From NCBI GenBank assembly GCA_030536995.1, contig JAUNOY010000007.1:1-64000 (forward strand): DNA of 64,000 bases, written 5' to 3'. Position 1 is the first letter of the stretch. Every line of letters starts with the position of its first letter. The stretch is from Eubacteriales bacterium. Its GTDB lineage: Bacteria > Bacillota > Clostridia > Lachnospirales > Lachnospiraceae. The notes below the pieces were generated by a model. It saw only the letters and a list, made by a program, of their open reading frames with translations, was not told the origin of the DNA and searched no databases. The translations under genes and the position numbers were made by a program. This document shows positions 7,301 through 17,082 of the stretch, piece after piece.

Positions 7301-8787
7301 GCAAGGGGTACGTCGGCTCCCATTGCTGCAATTCCCTCGCCTGCATTAAGCGCCATATTTCTGATCGAATCCCTATACTCCTCATAGGTGTAACCGAAAG
7401 CCTTCTGAAGCTTTCTTCTTTTTGCCGGGTCATATTCTTCTACGCGGAGATTCGGAATCTTTATATCGTGGAGCTCCACCATATTCCCGTCAATCCATTC
7501 TCCATAAGGCTGGTTATGAATATATTTTTCCTTCACCTCTTTATCAGTCAGGATTTTTCCCTCAACTGTGTCCACAAGGAGGAGTTTTCCGGGATGGAGA
7601 CATTCCTTCTCCACGATTTCCTTCTCCGGAACATCGAGAACCCCCACTTCTGAAGCAAGGATCAAGTCACCGTTCTTCATTACATAGTATCTGGAAGGGC
7701 GCAGTCCGTTTCTGTCAAGGACAGCCCCCATGAGATCACCGTCGGAAAACACAATGGATGCCGGACCGTCCCAGGGTTCCATCATCGTCGCATAATACTG
7801 ATAGAAATCCCTTTCATCCTGGGAAAGGGTTCTGTTGTTACTCCAGGGCTCAGGGATGGTGATCATCACCGCCAGAGGCAGCTCCATCCCGCTCATCATA
7901 AGAAATTCCAAAGTATTGTCAAGCATTGCCGAATCGGAACCGTTGATGTCCACCACCGGAAGCACCTTGTCCATTTTCCCTTTTAAAAGTGCTGATTCCA
8001 TACTTTCTTCCCTGGCAAGCATTTTGTCTGTATTTCCCCGGATGGTATTAATCTCTCCGTTATGTACCATCAGTCTGTTAGGATGCGCTCTTTCCCAGCT
8101 TGGATTTGTGTTTGTGCTGAATCTGGAATGCACAAGAGCAATGGCGGAATCATAATCCTCATCCTGAAGATCCGTAAAGAACTTTCTCAACTGACTCACA
8201 AGGAACATTCCCTTATATACAATGGTGCGGCTTGACATGGATACCACATAGGTATTGTCATTGCTCTGTTCAAATTCTCTGCGGGCAATATAAAGCTTTC
8301 TGTCAAAAGCAAGACCTTTTGAAGTTTTCTCCGGCTTTCTGATAAAAATCTGCTCGATACAGGGCATACAGTCCCTGGCTTTTGCCCCCAGGATTTCCGG
8401 GCATACAGGAACTCTGCGGCAGCCCAGAATCTCCATTCCTTCTTTTTTGACAATAAGTTCAAACATCTTTTTCGCCTGTTTTCTCAGAAGATCGTCCTGG
8501 GGAAAAAACATCTGCGCAATTCCGTAGCTTCTTTCCTCTCCAAGGTCAATACCGGCTTCCTGACATACCCGGGAGAAAAATCTGTGGGAAATCTGAAGAA
8601 GAATCCCCACACCGTCTCCTGTTTCTCCGGTTGCGTCCTTTCCTGCTCTGTGCTCCAGATTTTCTACGATCTTCAGGGCATTTTCCACAGTCTGGCGGCT
8701 TTTTATGCCTCTGGAATTGACAACAGCCCCGATTCCGCAGTTCTCATGTTCAAATTCTTTTCTGTATAATCCCTGGTATTCTCTCAT
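4306..8787 (-). CDS. gltB: Glutamate synthase, large subunit
   Basis: A 1493-residue glutamate synthase large chain. It moves the amide nitrogen of glutamine onto 2-oxoglutarate, giving two glutamates. Domains in order: class II glutaminase with nucleophile Cys17 (EHENCGIGAVV, exposed by removal of a short propeptide), central domain, FMN-binding synthase domain with the 3Fe-4S cluster (CVMARVCNLDTCPVG), and the C-terminal beta-helix rich in glycine (GGKLIVYPPK). No small subunit (gltD) lies in the window, so the electron donor is encoded elsewhere or differs. It begins immediately after the pyrG stop with GGGAGG inside the end of pyrG, and is last in carA-carB-pyrG-gltB. Confidence 0.95.
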   Translation of the reverse strand: MREYQGLYRKEFEHENCGIGAVVNSRGIKSRQTVENALKIVENLEHRAGKDATGETGDGVGILLQISHRFFSRVCQEAGIDLGEERSYGIAQMFFPQDDLLRKQAKKMFELIVKKEGMEILGCRRVPVCPEILGAKARDCMPCIEQIFIRKPEKTSKGLAFDRKLYIARREFEQSNDNTYVVSMSSRTIVYKGMFLVSQLRKFFTDLQDEDYDSAIALVHSRFSTNTNPSWERAHPNRLMVHNGEINTIRGNTDKMLAREESMESALLKGKMDKVLPVVDINGSDSAMLDNTLEFLMMSGMELPLAVMITIPEPWSNNRTLSQDERDFYQYYATMMEPWDGPASIVFSDGDLMGAVLDRNGLRPSRYYVMKNGDLILASEVGVLDVPEKEIVEKECLHPGKLLLVDTVEGKILTDKEVKEKYIHNQPYGEWIDGNMVELHDIKIPNLRVEEYDPAKRRKLQKAFGYTYEEYRDSIRNMALNAGEGIAAMGADVPLAVLSEKPRPLFDYFKQLFAQVTNPPIDAIREEIVTCSTVYAGKNGNLLEEAAENCRILKINNPILTNIDMLKIRELKKDGLKVATVPVTYYKSTKLNRAIERLYVEVDKAYKNGANILVLSDRGVDENHLAIPSLLAVSAVHQYLVRTKKQTSLTLILESAEPREVHHFAALLGYGACAVNPYLALDSIHELIEEGSLEKDYYAASEDYCRGILNGIVKIASKMGISTIQSYQGSRLFEAVGISKEVMEQYFGGTVSRVGGITLEDIQRQVDALHSEAFDPLGIEKEITLERLGKHKRKKGGEEHRYDPKTIHLLQQSAWTGNYEMFKEYSAMADQEQHGYLRSLMEFRYPEEGIPMEEVESEEDILRRFKTGAMSYGSLSAEAHETLALAMNRLHGKSNCGEGGESEERLDSEGTDRDCCSAVKQVASGRFGVTSRYLVSAKEIQIKMAQGAKPGEGGHLPAGKVTPWIAKTRHSTPNVSLISPPPHHDIYSIEDLAELIYDLKNANKYADISVKLVAETGVGTVAAGVAKAGAQTILISGCDGGTGAAPESSIHNAGLPWELGLAETHQTLLKNNLRSRVRLETDGKLMTGRDVAVAALLGAEEFGFGTAPLVVLGCVMARVCNLDTCPVGIATQNPELRKRFKGKPEYVENFMRFIARELREYMARLGLRTVEEMVGRSDLLKVKETAELPMARKIDLREILDNPFAEKADKVTCRLSDAYDFQLEKTIDERVLLKELGEAVQKGEKAELSVKVKNTDRAFAAILGSEITRCHKDGLQEDTISIRCTGTGGQSFGAFIPKGLTISLCGDCNDYLGKGLSGGKLIVYPPKKRGYMAAGNLIAGNVVLYGATGGKVYLNGRAGERFAVRNSGACAVVEGVGEHGCEYMTGGRVVILGNTGKNFAAGMSGGIAYVLDEENHLYRNLNKDMVSMEKVELASDILELKTLIEEHERYTRSERAAQILDNFQEYLSKFKKVIPHEYRKAMQLTAEQNLLTI

Positions 8788-10404
8788 CTATGAATCCTCC
8801 CGTTCTTTACAGGCTATGGCTGCCGCTATCAGTCCCCGGAATAAAGGATGGGCACGGTTCGGCCTTGATTTCAGTTCCGGATGACCCTGTGTTCCGATAA
8901 AAAAGTGTTTTCCCGGAAGTTCCGCCATCTCAACAATCTTTCCGTCAGGAGAAAGTCCGGAAAGAACCATTCCATTTTCCTCCAGCACATTGCGGTAGGC
9001 ATTATTGACTTCATATCTGTGTCTGTGACGTTCGCTGATTTCTTTTGTTCCGTAAAGGCTCATCGCAAGACTTCCCTCTTTCAGAATGCAGGGATAGGCT
9101 CCCAGCCTTAAGGTTCCCCCGATATTTTTTACCTTGTTCTGCTCAGGCATCAGATCTATGACCGGATGACAGGTATTGGGAGCAAGCTCTGCGCTGTTTG
9201 CGTCTCTGAGTCCAAGAACATGACGGGAAAACTCAACGATGGCCATCTGCATTCCAAGGCAGATTCCCAAAAACGGGATATCCTGCTCCCGCGCGTACTG
9301 GATTGCCAGAATCTTCCCCTCTGTTCCTCTGTTTCCGAAACCTCCGGGAACCAGAATCCCGTCTGCATCTTTTAGGAGGACTTCCGCTCCCTTTTCCTCG
9401 ATTTCTTCAGAGTCCACCCAGATGAGCTTTACGCTTGCCTGCTCTGCAGTCCCGCCATGTTTGAGCGCTTCCGCAACACTGAGATAAGCGTCGTGAAGCT
9501 GAATATATTTTCCCACAATTGCTATTTTTACTTCTTTTTGAGGATGCCGGAGACTGTATACCATATCTTCCCAGTCTGTAAGCTCCGGCATAGGACAGTC
9601 TATGCGAAGAGATTCGCACACTACCTGGGCAAGACGTTCCTTTTCCATTGCAAGAGGCGCCTCATACAGATATTCCACATCCAGGTTCTGGAGCACATGA
9701 CTCTGGGGCACGTTGCAAAACAATGCAATCTTACTCTTTAATTCCTCCGGAATTTCCAACTCGCTGCGGCACACCAGAATATCCGGCTGCAACCCCATAG
9801 ACTGCAGTTCCTTTACACTTTGCTGGGTCGGCTTGCTCTTCAGTTCCCCGGATGCCTTCAGATAGGGAATCAGGGTTACATGAAGAAGGATCGCATTTTC
9901 ATGACCTGCCTCATGCTGGAACTGACGGATTGCTTCCAGAAAAGGCTGGCTTTCAATGTCTCCCGCTGTTCCCCCTATCTCAATAATGGCAATCCTCGTT
10001 TTTCCGTCATCCTCCGCATGGTAAAAGCGGCTTTTGATCTCGTTGGTGATATGGGGAATTACCTGGACAGTTCCACCGCCATAATCGCCCCTGCGTTCCT
10101 TTTGAAGGACAGACCAGTAAATTTTTCCTGTTGTCACGTTTGAATTTCTGTCCAGACACTCGTCAATAAATCTTTCGTAATGTCCAAGGTCAAGATCCGT
10201 CTCTGTGCCGTCGTCTGTCACGAACACCTCCCCGTGCTGGATGGGGTTCATCGTACCCGGGTCCACATTGATATAAGGGTCAAATTTCTGCATGGTCACC
10301 TGATAGCCTCTCGCTTTCAGAAGTCTTCCCAGGGATGCGGCCGTAATGCCCTTCCCCAGTCCGGAAACTACGCCGCCGGTGACAAATACATACTTTACTC
10401 CCAT
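8788..10404 (-). CDS. pyrG: CTP synthase
   Basis: A 538-residue CTP synthase that aminates UTP to CTP with glutamine and ATP. The N-terminal synthetase domain begins [16 protein letters not shown] and contains [15 protein letters not shown]. The C-terminal class I glutaminase has FLGICLGMQ (nucleophile Cys) and a late Gly-His-Pro-Glu segment. Length is normal. It overlaps the end of carB by ten bases and is followed at once by gltB, so translation is probably coupled along the operon. Joining it to carAB and gltB, rather than to the pyr genes, groups enzymes by glutamine use. Confidence 0.96.
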   Translation of the reverse strand: MGVKYVFVTGGVVSGLGKGITAASLGRLLKARGYQVTMQKFDPYINVDPGTMNPIQHGEVFVTDDGTETDLDLGHYERFIDECLDRNSNVTTGKIYWSVLQKERRGDYGGGTVQVIPHITNEIKSRFYHAEDDGKTRIAIIEIGGTAGDIESQPFLEAIRQFQHEAGHENAILLHVTLIPYLKASGELKSKPTQQSVKELQSMGLQPDILVCRSELEIPEELKSKIALFCNVPQSHVLQNLDVEYLYEAPLAMEKERLAQVVCESLRIDCPMPELTDWEDMVYSLRHPQKEVKIAIVGKYIQLHDAYLSVAEALKHGGTAEQASVKLIWVDSEEIEEKGAEVLLKDADGILVPGGFGNRGTEGKILAIQYAREQDIPFLGICLGMQMAIVEFSRHVLGLRDANSAELAPNTCHPVIDLMPEQNKVKNIGGTLRLGAYPCILKEGSLAMSLYGTKEISERHRHRYEVNNAYRNVLEENGMVLSGLSPDGKIVEMAELPGKHFFIGTQGHPELKSRPNRAHPLFRGLIAAAIACKEREDS

Positions 10405-13400
10405 GCCTTTCCCCTCCTTTCAAATTCCTCCCCAGCTATGTCAACAAGGGTAAGCTTTCTTTCCCCGCTATGCTCTAAACTGGCAGCAAGCGCTTTGGCC
10501 GTATCGATGGCAGTCAGAACATTCACACCTGTCTCAATTGCATTTCTGCGGATTACAAAACCGTCGCGGGAATGCTCCACACCCTGCCCGGGTGTATCGA
10601 TGACCAGATCGATTCTGTGACCGAGGATCAGATCGAGAAGATTCGGAGATTCTTCCTCAAGCTTTCTTGCCATACGAACCGGAACTCCCGCTTTTGCCAG
10701 AGCTCTGGACGTTCCTCTTGTAGCGTAGATGGTATATCCCATATCCGCAAATTTCCTTCCGATTTCCACAGCCTCTTCCTTATCCTCGTCGCGGACGGAC
10801 AGAATCATGTTGTGATACTTTGGAAGCCGTACCCCGGCGCCGAGAAAAGCTTTGTAAAGAGCCTCGTCAAAAGATCTGGAGATTCCAAGGCATTCTCCTG
10901 TTGATTTCATTTCCGGTCCCAGACTGATATCTGCGCCGCGAATTTTTTCAAAGGAGAATACGGGCATTTTGACAGCAAAGTAATCTGCCTCCGGCTGCAG
11001 TCCAGGCTCGTATCCCAGGTCCCGGATTTTCTCCCCTGTGATAACCATTGCGGCAAGGGGAACGATGGGGATTCCTGTTACCTTGCTGATATACGGAACC
11101 GTTCTGCTGGAGCGAGGATTGACCTCGATAACAAAAACCTCTTCCCCGCAGACAATAAACTGAATATTGATCAGTCCCACAACATGAAGGGCTTTCGCCA
11201 GACGTCCGGTATAGGTCTCAATGGTTTTCTTTGTTTTCTCTGAAATATTCCGGCTTGGATAGATGGATACGCTGTCCCCTGAGTGGATTCCCGCCCGCTC
11301 AATATGCTCCATGATTCCGGGGATTAGAATTTCCTCTCCGTCACAGACTGCGTCCACCTCGATTTCCCTGCCGTTTAAATATTTATCTACAAGAATCGGA
11401 TGATCCTGGGCAATCCTGTTGATGATTCCCATAAACTCATCCACATCCTTATCATTGATGGCAATCTGCATTCCCTGGCCGCCCAATACATAGGAAGGCC
11501 GTACAAGAACAGGATAACCAAGACGGTTTGCCACCTTTTTTGCTTCCTCTGCAGTAAACACGGTTTCTCCCTTGGGACGGGGAATCCCGCACTCCTCCAG
11601 TATCCTGTCGAAAAGCTCTCTGTCCTCCGCAGCGTCCACATCCTCAGGAGCGGTTCCGAGGATCGGTACTCCCATTTTTTCCAGACTCTCTGTGAGCTTG
11701 ATCGCTGTCTGTCCGCCAAACTGCACTACAGCTCCGTCCGGTTTTTCGAAGTTTACGATATTTTCCACATCCTCAGGAGTAAGAGGTTCAAAATAAAGCT
11801 TATCTGCAATGTCAAAGTCTGTGCTGACAGTTTCCGGATTGTTATTGACGATAATCGTCTCATAGCCCTGTTCTTTAAACGCCCAGGTACAGTGAACGGA
11901 ACAGAAGTCAAATTCAATTCCCTGACCAATCCGGATAGGACCGGAACCAAGAACCAGAACTTTTTTCCGGCCTGCTGTCACCTTTGCCTCGTTCTTTCCG
12001 TCATAGACAGAATAATAATACGGTGTCTCAGAGGCAAATTCTGCAGCGCAGGTATCAACCATCTTATAGGCAGCCTCGATCTGGTAAGCTTTTCTCAGCT
12101 CCCTGATCCTGCTTTCCTCTGTTTTGGAAAGCTTCGCAATCAAGACATCCGGAAATTCCATTCGTTTGGCTTCTCTGAGGGTTTCCTGATCCAGACTCCC
12201 CTTTTCAAGACGGGCCTCCATATTTGTAATATTTGCAATTTTATGAATAAACCACAGATCGATTTTCGTAACTGCATGGATTTCTTCAAAGGGGATTTTT
12301 CTTCTTACTGCCTCTGCAATCCTGAAAATCCTGCGGTCATCCACTTTTTTCAGTTCCTTTCTGAGCTCCTCGTCGGACAGAGTCGAATAATCGTAGGATT
12401 TCAGACTGTCCACATGCTGCTCCAGAGAACGAAGCGCCTTCATCAGCGCACCCTCGAAATTGCTGCAGATGCTCATGACCTCTCCCGTAGCCTTCATCTG
12501 TGTTGTCAGCGTATGCTTTGCGCTCAGAAATTTGTCAAAAGGAAGTCTTGGTATTTTTACCACACAATAATCAAGCATGGGTTCGAAACAGGCGCAGGTC
12601 TTTCCCGTCACCGCGTTTTTTATTTCGTCAAGAGTATAGCCCAGGGCAATCTTAGCAGCAACTCTTGCAATGGGATAACCGGTTGCCTTGGATGCCAGCG
12701 CCGAAGAACGGCTGACACGGGGATTTACTTCAATAACACAATATTCAAAGGTATCTGGATTCAGCGCATACTGGACGTTACATCCTCCTGTAATGGCAAG
12801 CTCCCCGATGATTTTCAGGGCGGAGCTTCTGAGCATCTGATATTCTTTATCTCCCAGCGTCTGGGAGGGAGCTGTTACAATGCTGTCTCCTGTGTGTACT
12901 CCTACAGGGTCGATGTTCTCCATGTTGCAGACTGTGATACAGTTGCCTGCCTGATCCCGCATCACCTCATATTCGATTTCTTTCCATCCTGCAATACAGC
13001 GTTCCACAAGAACCTGCCCCACCCTGGAAAGACGGAGACCGTTTTCCAGGATTTCCGTAAGCTGCTGTCTGTTCTCTGCAATTCCCCCGCCGCTTCCCCC
13101 AAGGGTGTAGGCGGGACGAAGGACAACGGGATAGCCTATTTTTTCGGCAAAGCATATACCGTCCTCCACGTTTTCTACCACAAGGGAGGCTGCGCAGGGT
13201 TCCCCGATTTTTTCCATGGTTTCCTTAAATTCCAGGCGGTCTTCCGCCTTTTTGATCGTCTGAGCCGTAGTACCGATTAGACGGACTCCATGCTCTTTCA
13301 GATATCCTCTTTCCTCCAGCTCCATGGCAAGGTTCAGCGCTGCCTGACCTCCCAGCGTGGGAAGCAGGCTGTCCGGCTGTTCCTTTTCAATGAGAGCTTC

Positions 13401-13622
13401 CACCACTTCTGTGGTAAGGGGTTCTATATATACGTGATCAGCGATATCTCTGTCTGTCATGATCGTTGCAGGATTTGAATTAAGGAGCACCACCTCAATT
13501 CCCTCTTCTTTCAGGGAACGGCATGCCTGAGTTCCCGCATAATCAAATTCTGCTGCCTGTCCGATAACAATGGGGCCGGAGCCGATGACTAATACTTTTT
13601 TAATTTCCGTATTTCTTGGCAT
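10395..13622 (-). CDS. carB: Carbamoyl-phosphate synthase, large subunit
   Basis: A 1075-residue synthetase subunit. It makes carbamoyl phosphate from bicarbonate, two ATP and ammonia channelled from CarA, for pyrimidines and arginine. Two ATP-grasp halves are visible: the first starts [15 protein letters not shown], the second [15 protein letters not shown], with an oligomerisation region between and a C-terminal allosteric domain ([15 protein letters not shown]). The start is the ATG at 13622, seven bases after AAAGGAG; it shares one base with the carA stop (TGATG). The GTG just upstream is too close to the ribosome site. Confidence 0.96.
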   Translation of the reverse strand: MPRNTEIKKVLVIGSGPIVIGQAAEFDYAGTQACRSLKEEGIEVVLLNSNPATIMTDRDIADHVYIEPLTTEVVEALIEKEQPDSLLPTLGGQAALNLAMELEERGYLKEHGVRLIGTTAQTIKKAEDRLEFKETMEKIGEPCAASLVVENVEDGICFAEKIGYPVVLRPAYTLGGSGGGIAENRQQLTEILENGLRLSRVGQVLVERCIAGWKEIEYEVMRDQAGNCITVCNMENIDPVGVHTGDSIVTAPSQTLGDKEYQMLRSSALKIIGELAITGGCNVQYALNPDTFEYCVIEVNPRVSRSSALASKATGYPIARVAAKIALGYTLDEIKNAVTGKTCACFEPMLDYCVVKIPRLPFDKFLSAKHTLTTQMKATGEVMSICSNFEGALMKALRSLEQHVDSLKSYDYSTLSDEELRKELKKVDDRRIFRIAEAVRRKIPFEEIHAVTKIDLWFIHKIANITNMEARLEKGSLDQETLREAKRMEFPDVLIAKLSKTEESRIRELRKAYQIEAAYKMVDTCAAEFASETPYYYSVYDGKNEAKVTAGRKKVLVLGSGPIRIGQGIEFDFCSVHCTWAFKEQGYETIIVNNNPETVSTDFDIADKLYFEPLTPEDVENIVNFEKPDGAVVQFGGQTAIKLTESLEKMGVPILGTAPEDVDAAEDRELFDRILEECGIPRPKGETVFTAEEAKKVANRLGYPVLVRPSYVLGGQGMQIAINDKDVDEFMGIINRIAQDHPILVDKYLNGREIEVDAVCDGEEILIPGIMEHIERAGIHSGDSVSIYPSRNISEKTKKTIETYTGRLAKALHVVGLINIQFIVCGEEVFVIEVNPRSSRTVPYISKVTGIPIVPLAAMVITGEKIRDLGYEPGLQPEADYFAVKMPVFSFEKIRGADISLGPEMKSTGECLGISRSFDEALYKAFLGAGVRLPKYHNMILSVRDEDKEEAVEIGRKFADMGYTIYATRGTSRALAKAGVPVRMARKLEEESPNLLDLILGHRIDLVIDTPGQGVEHSRDGFVIRRNAIETGVNVLTAIDTAKALAASLEHSGERKLTLVDIAGEEFERRGKAWE

Positions 13623-14704
13623 CACTTTTCTCCTTTCATCATATCCAGAAAACGTTCAAACAAAAACGCCAGATCCTGCGGACCCGGGCAGGCTTCCGGA
13701 TGAAACTGCACTGTAAAAATATTTTTTCCCGTATAGGAAAGTCCCTCATTTGTACCGTCGTTGACATTGACAAAGGCCTCCGATGCAATATCCTCTCCGA
13801 GAGTAGAGGCATCTACAGCATAGCCGTGATTCTGCGAAGAGATATATACTCTGCCTGTCTTCATGTCCCGCACAGGATGGTTTCCGCCCCGGTGACCGTA
13901 TTTCAGCCTGTAGGTTTTCGCCCCGTTTGCAAGCGCCATCAACTGATGACCAAGGCAGATGGCAAAAATCGGCACCTCGCTTTCATAAAGCTTTTTGATT
14001 TCCTTCATAAGTCCCACACATTCCGCCGGATCTCCGGGGCCGTTGGAAAGCATAATTCCATCCGGATGATTCCCTAGAATCTCCTCTGCCTTTGTACCTG
14101 CAGGATATACCGTAACTCTGCATCCTCTTTTCCTCAGAGATCTCGCAATATTATCCTTTGCTCCCAGATCAAGAAGCGCTACCTGATATAGCATTTCTCC
14201 TGCAGTACTTTCCAGAACATAAGCTTCCCTGCAGGTGGCTCTGGAAACTGCATCCCCTACCTTATAGGCTCTGAGCCGGCTAATCACCCTGTCAAGATCG
14301 TATCCGCTGTCTGTTGTGATCATCCCGTTCATGGTTCCTCTGTCTCTAAGATGTCTTGTAAGCGCCCTGGTATCTACTCCGGTAATCGCAGTCACCCCCT
14401 GTTTCTCCAGAAAATCCTGAATTTTACCCTCACAGCGGAAGTTGCTTGGCAATGCGGAAAGCTCCCGGACAATGAGACCGTCTGTCCATGCTCTCCCGGA
14501 TTCCATGTCCGGTGTGATTCCGTAATTTCCTATTAGAGGATAGGTCATCACAACAGCCTGTCCTGCATAGGAAGGATCTGTCATAACCTCCAGATACCCT
14601 GTCATGGAAGTATTAAATACTATCTCGCTGACAACTTCTTTTTTTGAACCTGCACTGCTTCCTTCAAAAACAGTTCCATCTTCCAATATCAGAAATGCTT
14701 TCAT
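13622..14704 (-). CDS. carA: Carbamoyl-phosphate synthase, small subunit
   Basis: A 360-residue glutaminase subunit that hydrolyses glutamine and passes ammonia to CarB. The N-terminal CarA domain begins MKAFLILEDGTVFEG. The class I glutaminase domain holds FAICLGHQLM with the nucleophile Cys and FHPEA with the catalytic His-Glu. The ATG at 14704 follows AAAGGAG by five bases, so I prefer it to a TTG six codons earlier. It is first in the carA-carB-pyrG-gltB operon, downstream of a leader with an ANTAR-type hairpin and terminator. One attenuator would thus set the level of four glutamine-consuming enzymes. Confidence 0.95.
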   Translation of the reverse strand: MKAFLILEDGTVFEGSSAGSKKEVVSEIVFNTSMTGYLEVMTDPSYAGQAVVMTYPLIGNYGITPDMESGRAWTDGLIVRELSALPSNFRCEGKIQDFLEKQGVTAITGVDTRALTRHLRDRGTMNGMITTDSGYDLDRVISRLRAYKVGDAVSRATCREAYVLESTAGEMLYQVALLDLGAKDNIARSLRKRGCRVTVYPAGTKAEEILGNHPDGIMLSNGPGDPAECVGLMKEIKKLYESEVPIFAICLGHQLMALANGAKTYRLKYGHRGGNHPVRDMKTGRVYISSQNHGYAVDASTLGEDIASEAFVNVNDGTNEGLSYTGKNIFTVQFHPEACPGPQDLAFLFERFLDMMKGEK

Positions 14705-14720
14705 ATATTCTCCTTTAAGC

Positions 14721-14760
14721 AAAAAAAGAGTCAGAAACCCCGTTGCTGGGTTCCTGACTC
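14721..14760 (-). terminator. Leader terminator (attenuator) of the carA operon
   Basis: GAGTCAG-GAACCC (14760-14748) pairs with GGGTTT-CTGACTC (14740-14728) and is followed by seven U, a textbook intrinsic terminator. It stands between the promoter and carA, 17 bases before the start codon. Its 5' arm reuses GTCAG, the 3' arm of the hexaloop hairpin, so the two cannot coexist. Confidence 0.82.
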
Positions 14761-14769
14761 CCTTGTCAG
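14754..14769 (-). promoter_or_regulatory. ANTAR-type hexaloop hairpin, carA leader
   Basis: The RNA forms CTGAC, loop AAGGGA, GTCAG: five base pairs and a six-base loop with A1 and G4. Forming it sequesters the 5' arm of the terminator. The loop is nearly the same as in the glnA leader, although the stem sequence differs, which argues for a conserved loop. Confidence 0.72.
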
Positions 14770-14787
14770 TTGTTTTTATTGCACCCT

Positions 14788-14816
14788 ATTATGGGACTAT
14801 CTTTTTCATTTGTCAA
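14788..14816 (-). promoter_or_regulatory. carA operon promoter
   Basis: TTGACA (14816-14811), 17 bases, CATAAT (14793-14788) on the minus strand. It is back to back with the promoter at 14850-14877 of the type III glutamine synthetase, so one 35-base core separates the two divergent glutamine operons. Confidence 0.8.
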
Positions 14817-14849
14817 ATACTTTTTTCAGAAGTTTTTTTAATTCAGGGA

Positions 14850-14877
14850 TTGACAGGCAAAAAAAAACGTGTATACT
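14850..14877 (+). promoter_or_regulatory. Promoter of the glutamine synthetase III-purF operon
   Basis: TTGACA (14850-14855) and TATACT (14872-14877) with a 16-base spacer containing a run of A. Transcription would start about seven bases later, just before the hexaloop hairpin. Confidence 0.82.
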
Positions 14878-14883
14878 ACAGAA

Positions 14884-14903
14884 CATAAGCAAAGGCGCTT
14901 GTG
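14884..14903 (+). promoter_or_regulatory. ANTAR-type hexaloop hairpin, glutamine synthetase III leader
   Basis: CATAAGC, loop AAAGGC, GCTTGTG: seven pairs (one G-U) closing a six-base loop with A1 and G4. The loop is identical to that of the glmS leader, about 7 kb away on the other strand. Confidence 0.74.
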
Positions 14904-14932
14904 GTGCATACCATAGGTGCCTTTGCTTTTTT
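14888..14932 (+). terminator. Leader terminator (attenuator) of the glutamine synthetase III operon
   Basis: AGCAAAGGC (14888-14896) pairs perfectly with GCCTTTGCT (14919-14927), with an inner stem between them, and is followed by six U. It lies 39 bases before the start codon. Its 5' arm contains the whole hexaloop of the antiterminator hairpin. Confidence 0.82.
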
Positions 14933-14970
14933 ATTTGTTAGATTCCTGTTCAAAGAAAGGAGACAGATTT

Positions 14971-17070
14971 ATGAGTAAAGGTATTCCCGAATTATATGGA
15001 AGCATGACCTTCAACGACAGAGTCATGCGCGATAAGCTTCCAAAGGATATGTACAAAGCACTGAGAAAAACCATCGAAAACGGTACGCATCTGGAGCTGG
15101 ACGTAGCCAACTCCGTTGCAGTTGCCATGAAGGAATGGGCTGTGGAAAACGGAGCTACCCATTTCACACACTGGTTTCAGCCTATGACAGGTTTTACTGC
15201 TGAAAAACATGACAGCTTCATCTCCCCTTCCGGAGACGGCGAGGTTATTATGGATTTTTCCGGCAAAGAGCTGGTAAAGGGCGAACCTGACGCCTCCTCT
15301 TTTCCATCCGGAGGTCTTCGCGCCACTTTTGAGGCAAGAGGCTACACAGCATGGGATCCAACTTCTCCTGCTTTTATCAAGGATAAAACCTTGTACATTC
15401 CCACTGCCTTCTGCTCCTACAGCGGAGAGGCTCTTGACAAAAAAACGCCTCTTCTGCGTTCCATGGAAACACTGAATCACGAGGCAGTCCGCATGCTCCA
15501 TCTCCTTGGAAATACCGGTGTGCAGAGAGTTTCCGCCACAATCGGACCGGAACAGGAATATTTCCTTGTAGATCAGAATTTATATAATAAACGAAAAGAC
15601 CTTATTTTCTGCGGAAGAACTCTGTTCGGAGCTCCTGCCCCCAAAGGACAGGAAATGGAGGATCACTACTTCGGCGCCTTAAAGCCAAGAGTTTCCGCAT
15701 ACATGCACGAACTGGATATGGAATTGTGGAAGCTTGGCATCCCTGCCAAGACCAAGCACAATGAAGTGGCTCCTGCCCAACATGAGCTTGCTCCTGTTTT
15801 TGACACTGCAAACATTGCCGTAGACCATAACCAGCTCACCATGGAGATTATGAAAAAGGTTGCCAGGAAACACGGACTTGTATGTCTTCTTCATGAAAAG
15901 CCCTTCGAGGGAATCAACGGAAGCGGCAAGCATAACAACTGGTCCCTGATTACCGATGACGGGGTAAATCTCCTGAATCCGGGCCGCACTCCTGCCCAGA
16001 ATACTCAGTTTCTCGTATTTCTGATGGCTGTTATCAAGGCAGTGGATGACTACGCAGAGCTTATGCGCATCTCCGCTGCAAGCGCAGGAAACGACCACCG
16101 CCTTGGCGGAAACGAAGCGCCTCCTGCAATTGTATCCATCTTTCTCGGAGACGAACTGAGTCAGGTACTTGATTCTATTGAAAACGACACCTATTTCGGC
16201 AAGCAGGAAAAAATCCAGCTTGAGACAGGCGCTCATGTCCTTCCTCATTTCGTCAAAGATAATACAGACCGCAACCGTACCTCCCCCTTCGCCTTCACAG
16301 GCAATAAATTTGAGTTCCGTATGCTTGGCTCATCGGCCTCTGTGGCAACTCCGAATATTGTTCTCAACACAGCTGTGGCAGAGTCGTTGAACCAGTTTTA
16401 TCATGAACTTAAAGATACCAGACCGGAGGATATGGAACAGGCTATCCATGAACTTCTGAAACGGGCGATTCGTAAACATAAACGGGTGATCTTTAACGGA
16501 AACGGTTATTCCTCCCAGTGGGTAGAGGAAGCCCAAAAACGAGGTCTTCCGAACCTTACCTCTACACCGGAGTGTCTGCCCGCTTTTATTTCCCCAAAGA
16601 GCATCGCTCTCTTTACAGACCACCGGATCTTCACAAAGGAAGAGATTCTGTCACGTTATGAGATTCTTCTGGAGAACTATTATAAGACAATCTGCATTGA
16701 GGCCCGCACAATGGCAGAAATGCTCACCAAGGATTTCCTCAGCGCAGTCAGCGCTTACGCAGGACAGATTGCCAAAGATGTCTCCACCAAAACTGCCCTC
16801 CTTCCGGAGCTTCAAGTTTCCGGAGAAAAGGCTCTTATCAGAAAATTGACCCTGTCGTATGATACGGTCAGCAGCAAGACCCAGGAGCTTCTGGCTCTTA
16901 TATCAGAGGTTGAAACCTTCGCGGATATGCAGAGCGCTGCAGATTTCTGCCACAGAAGGATCCTTCCGAAAATGGAAGAGCTCCGCTGTGCTGCCAATGA
17001 AGCTGAGGTTCTAATCCCGGATTCTCTTCTTCCTTATCCGACCTTTGACAAACTCTTATTTTCTGTATAA
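14971..17070 (+). CDS. glnN: Glutamine synthetase, type III
   Basis: A 699-residue glutamine synthetase of the large GSIII class, typical of Bacteroides and many clostridia. It starts [16 protein letters not shown]. Catalytic-domain marks are [10 protein letters not shown] (metal-binding glutamates), the [15 protein letters not shown] segment, [11 protein letters not shown] and [18 protein letters not shown]-terminal helical region (about 610-690) is specific to GSIII. I chose the ATG at 14971 because AAAGGAG lies just upstream; earlier in-frame codons overlap the leader terminator. It is the second glutamine synthetase in the window, has its own ANTAR-type leader, and is followed 12 bases later by purF. 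Confidence 0.93.
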   Translation: MSKGIPELYGSMTFNDRVMRDKLPKDMYKALRKTIENGTHLELDVANSVAVAMKEWAVENGATHFTHWFQPMTGFTAEKHDSFISPSGDGEVIMDFSGKELVKGEPDASSFPSGGLRATFEARGYTAWDPTSPAFIKDKTLYIPTAFCSYSGEALDKKTPLLRSMETLNHEAVRMLHLLGNTGVQRVSATIGPEQEYFLVDQNLYNKRKDLIFCGRTLFGAPAPKGQEMEDHYFGALKPRVSAYMHELDMELWKLGIPAKTKHNEVAPAQHELAPVFDTANIAVDHNQLTMEIMKKVARKHGLVCLLHEKPFEGINGSGKHNNWSLITDDGVNLLNPGRTPAQNTQFLVFLMAVIKAVDDYAELMRISAASAGNDHRLGGNEAPPAIVSIFLGDELSQVLDSIENDTYFGKQEKIQLETGAHVLPHFVKDNTDRNRTSPFAFTGNKFEFRMLGSSASVATPNIVLNTAVAESLNQFYHELKDTRPEDMEQAIHELLKRAIRKHKRVIFNGNGYSSQWVEEAQKRGLPNLTSTPECLPAFISPKSIALFTDHRIFTKEEILSRYEILLENYYKTICIEARTMAEMLTKDFLSAVSAYAGQIAKDVSTKTALLPELQVSGEKALIRKLTLSYDTVSSKTQELLALISEVETFADMQSAADFCHRRILPKMEELRCAANEAEVLIPDSLLPYPTFDKLLFSV

Positions 17071-17082
17071 TGGGGCAAAAAT

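Noticed and set aside
11400..13280. 626-codon open frame on the plus strand opposite carB
   Set aside because: It is the mirror of a strongly conserved carB; no ribosome site or known domain. Long antisense frames arise from the codon bias of carB.
17071..17082. Purine riboswitch or PurR control of purF
   Set aside because: Only 12 bases separate purF from the glutamine synthetase gene; no room for an aptamer.
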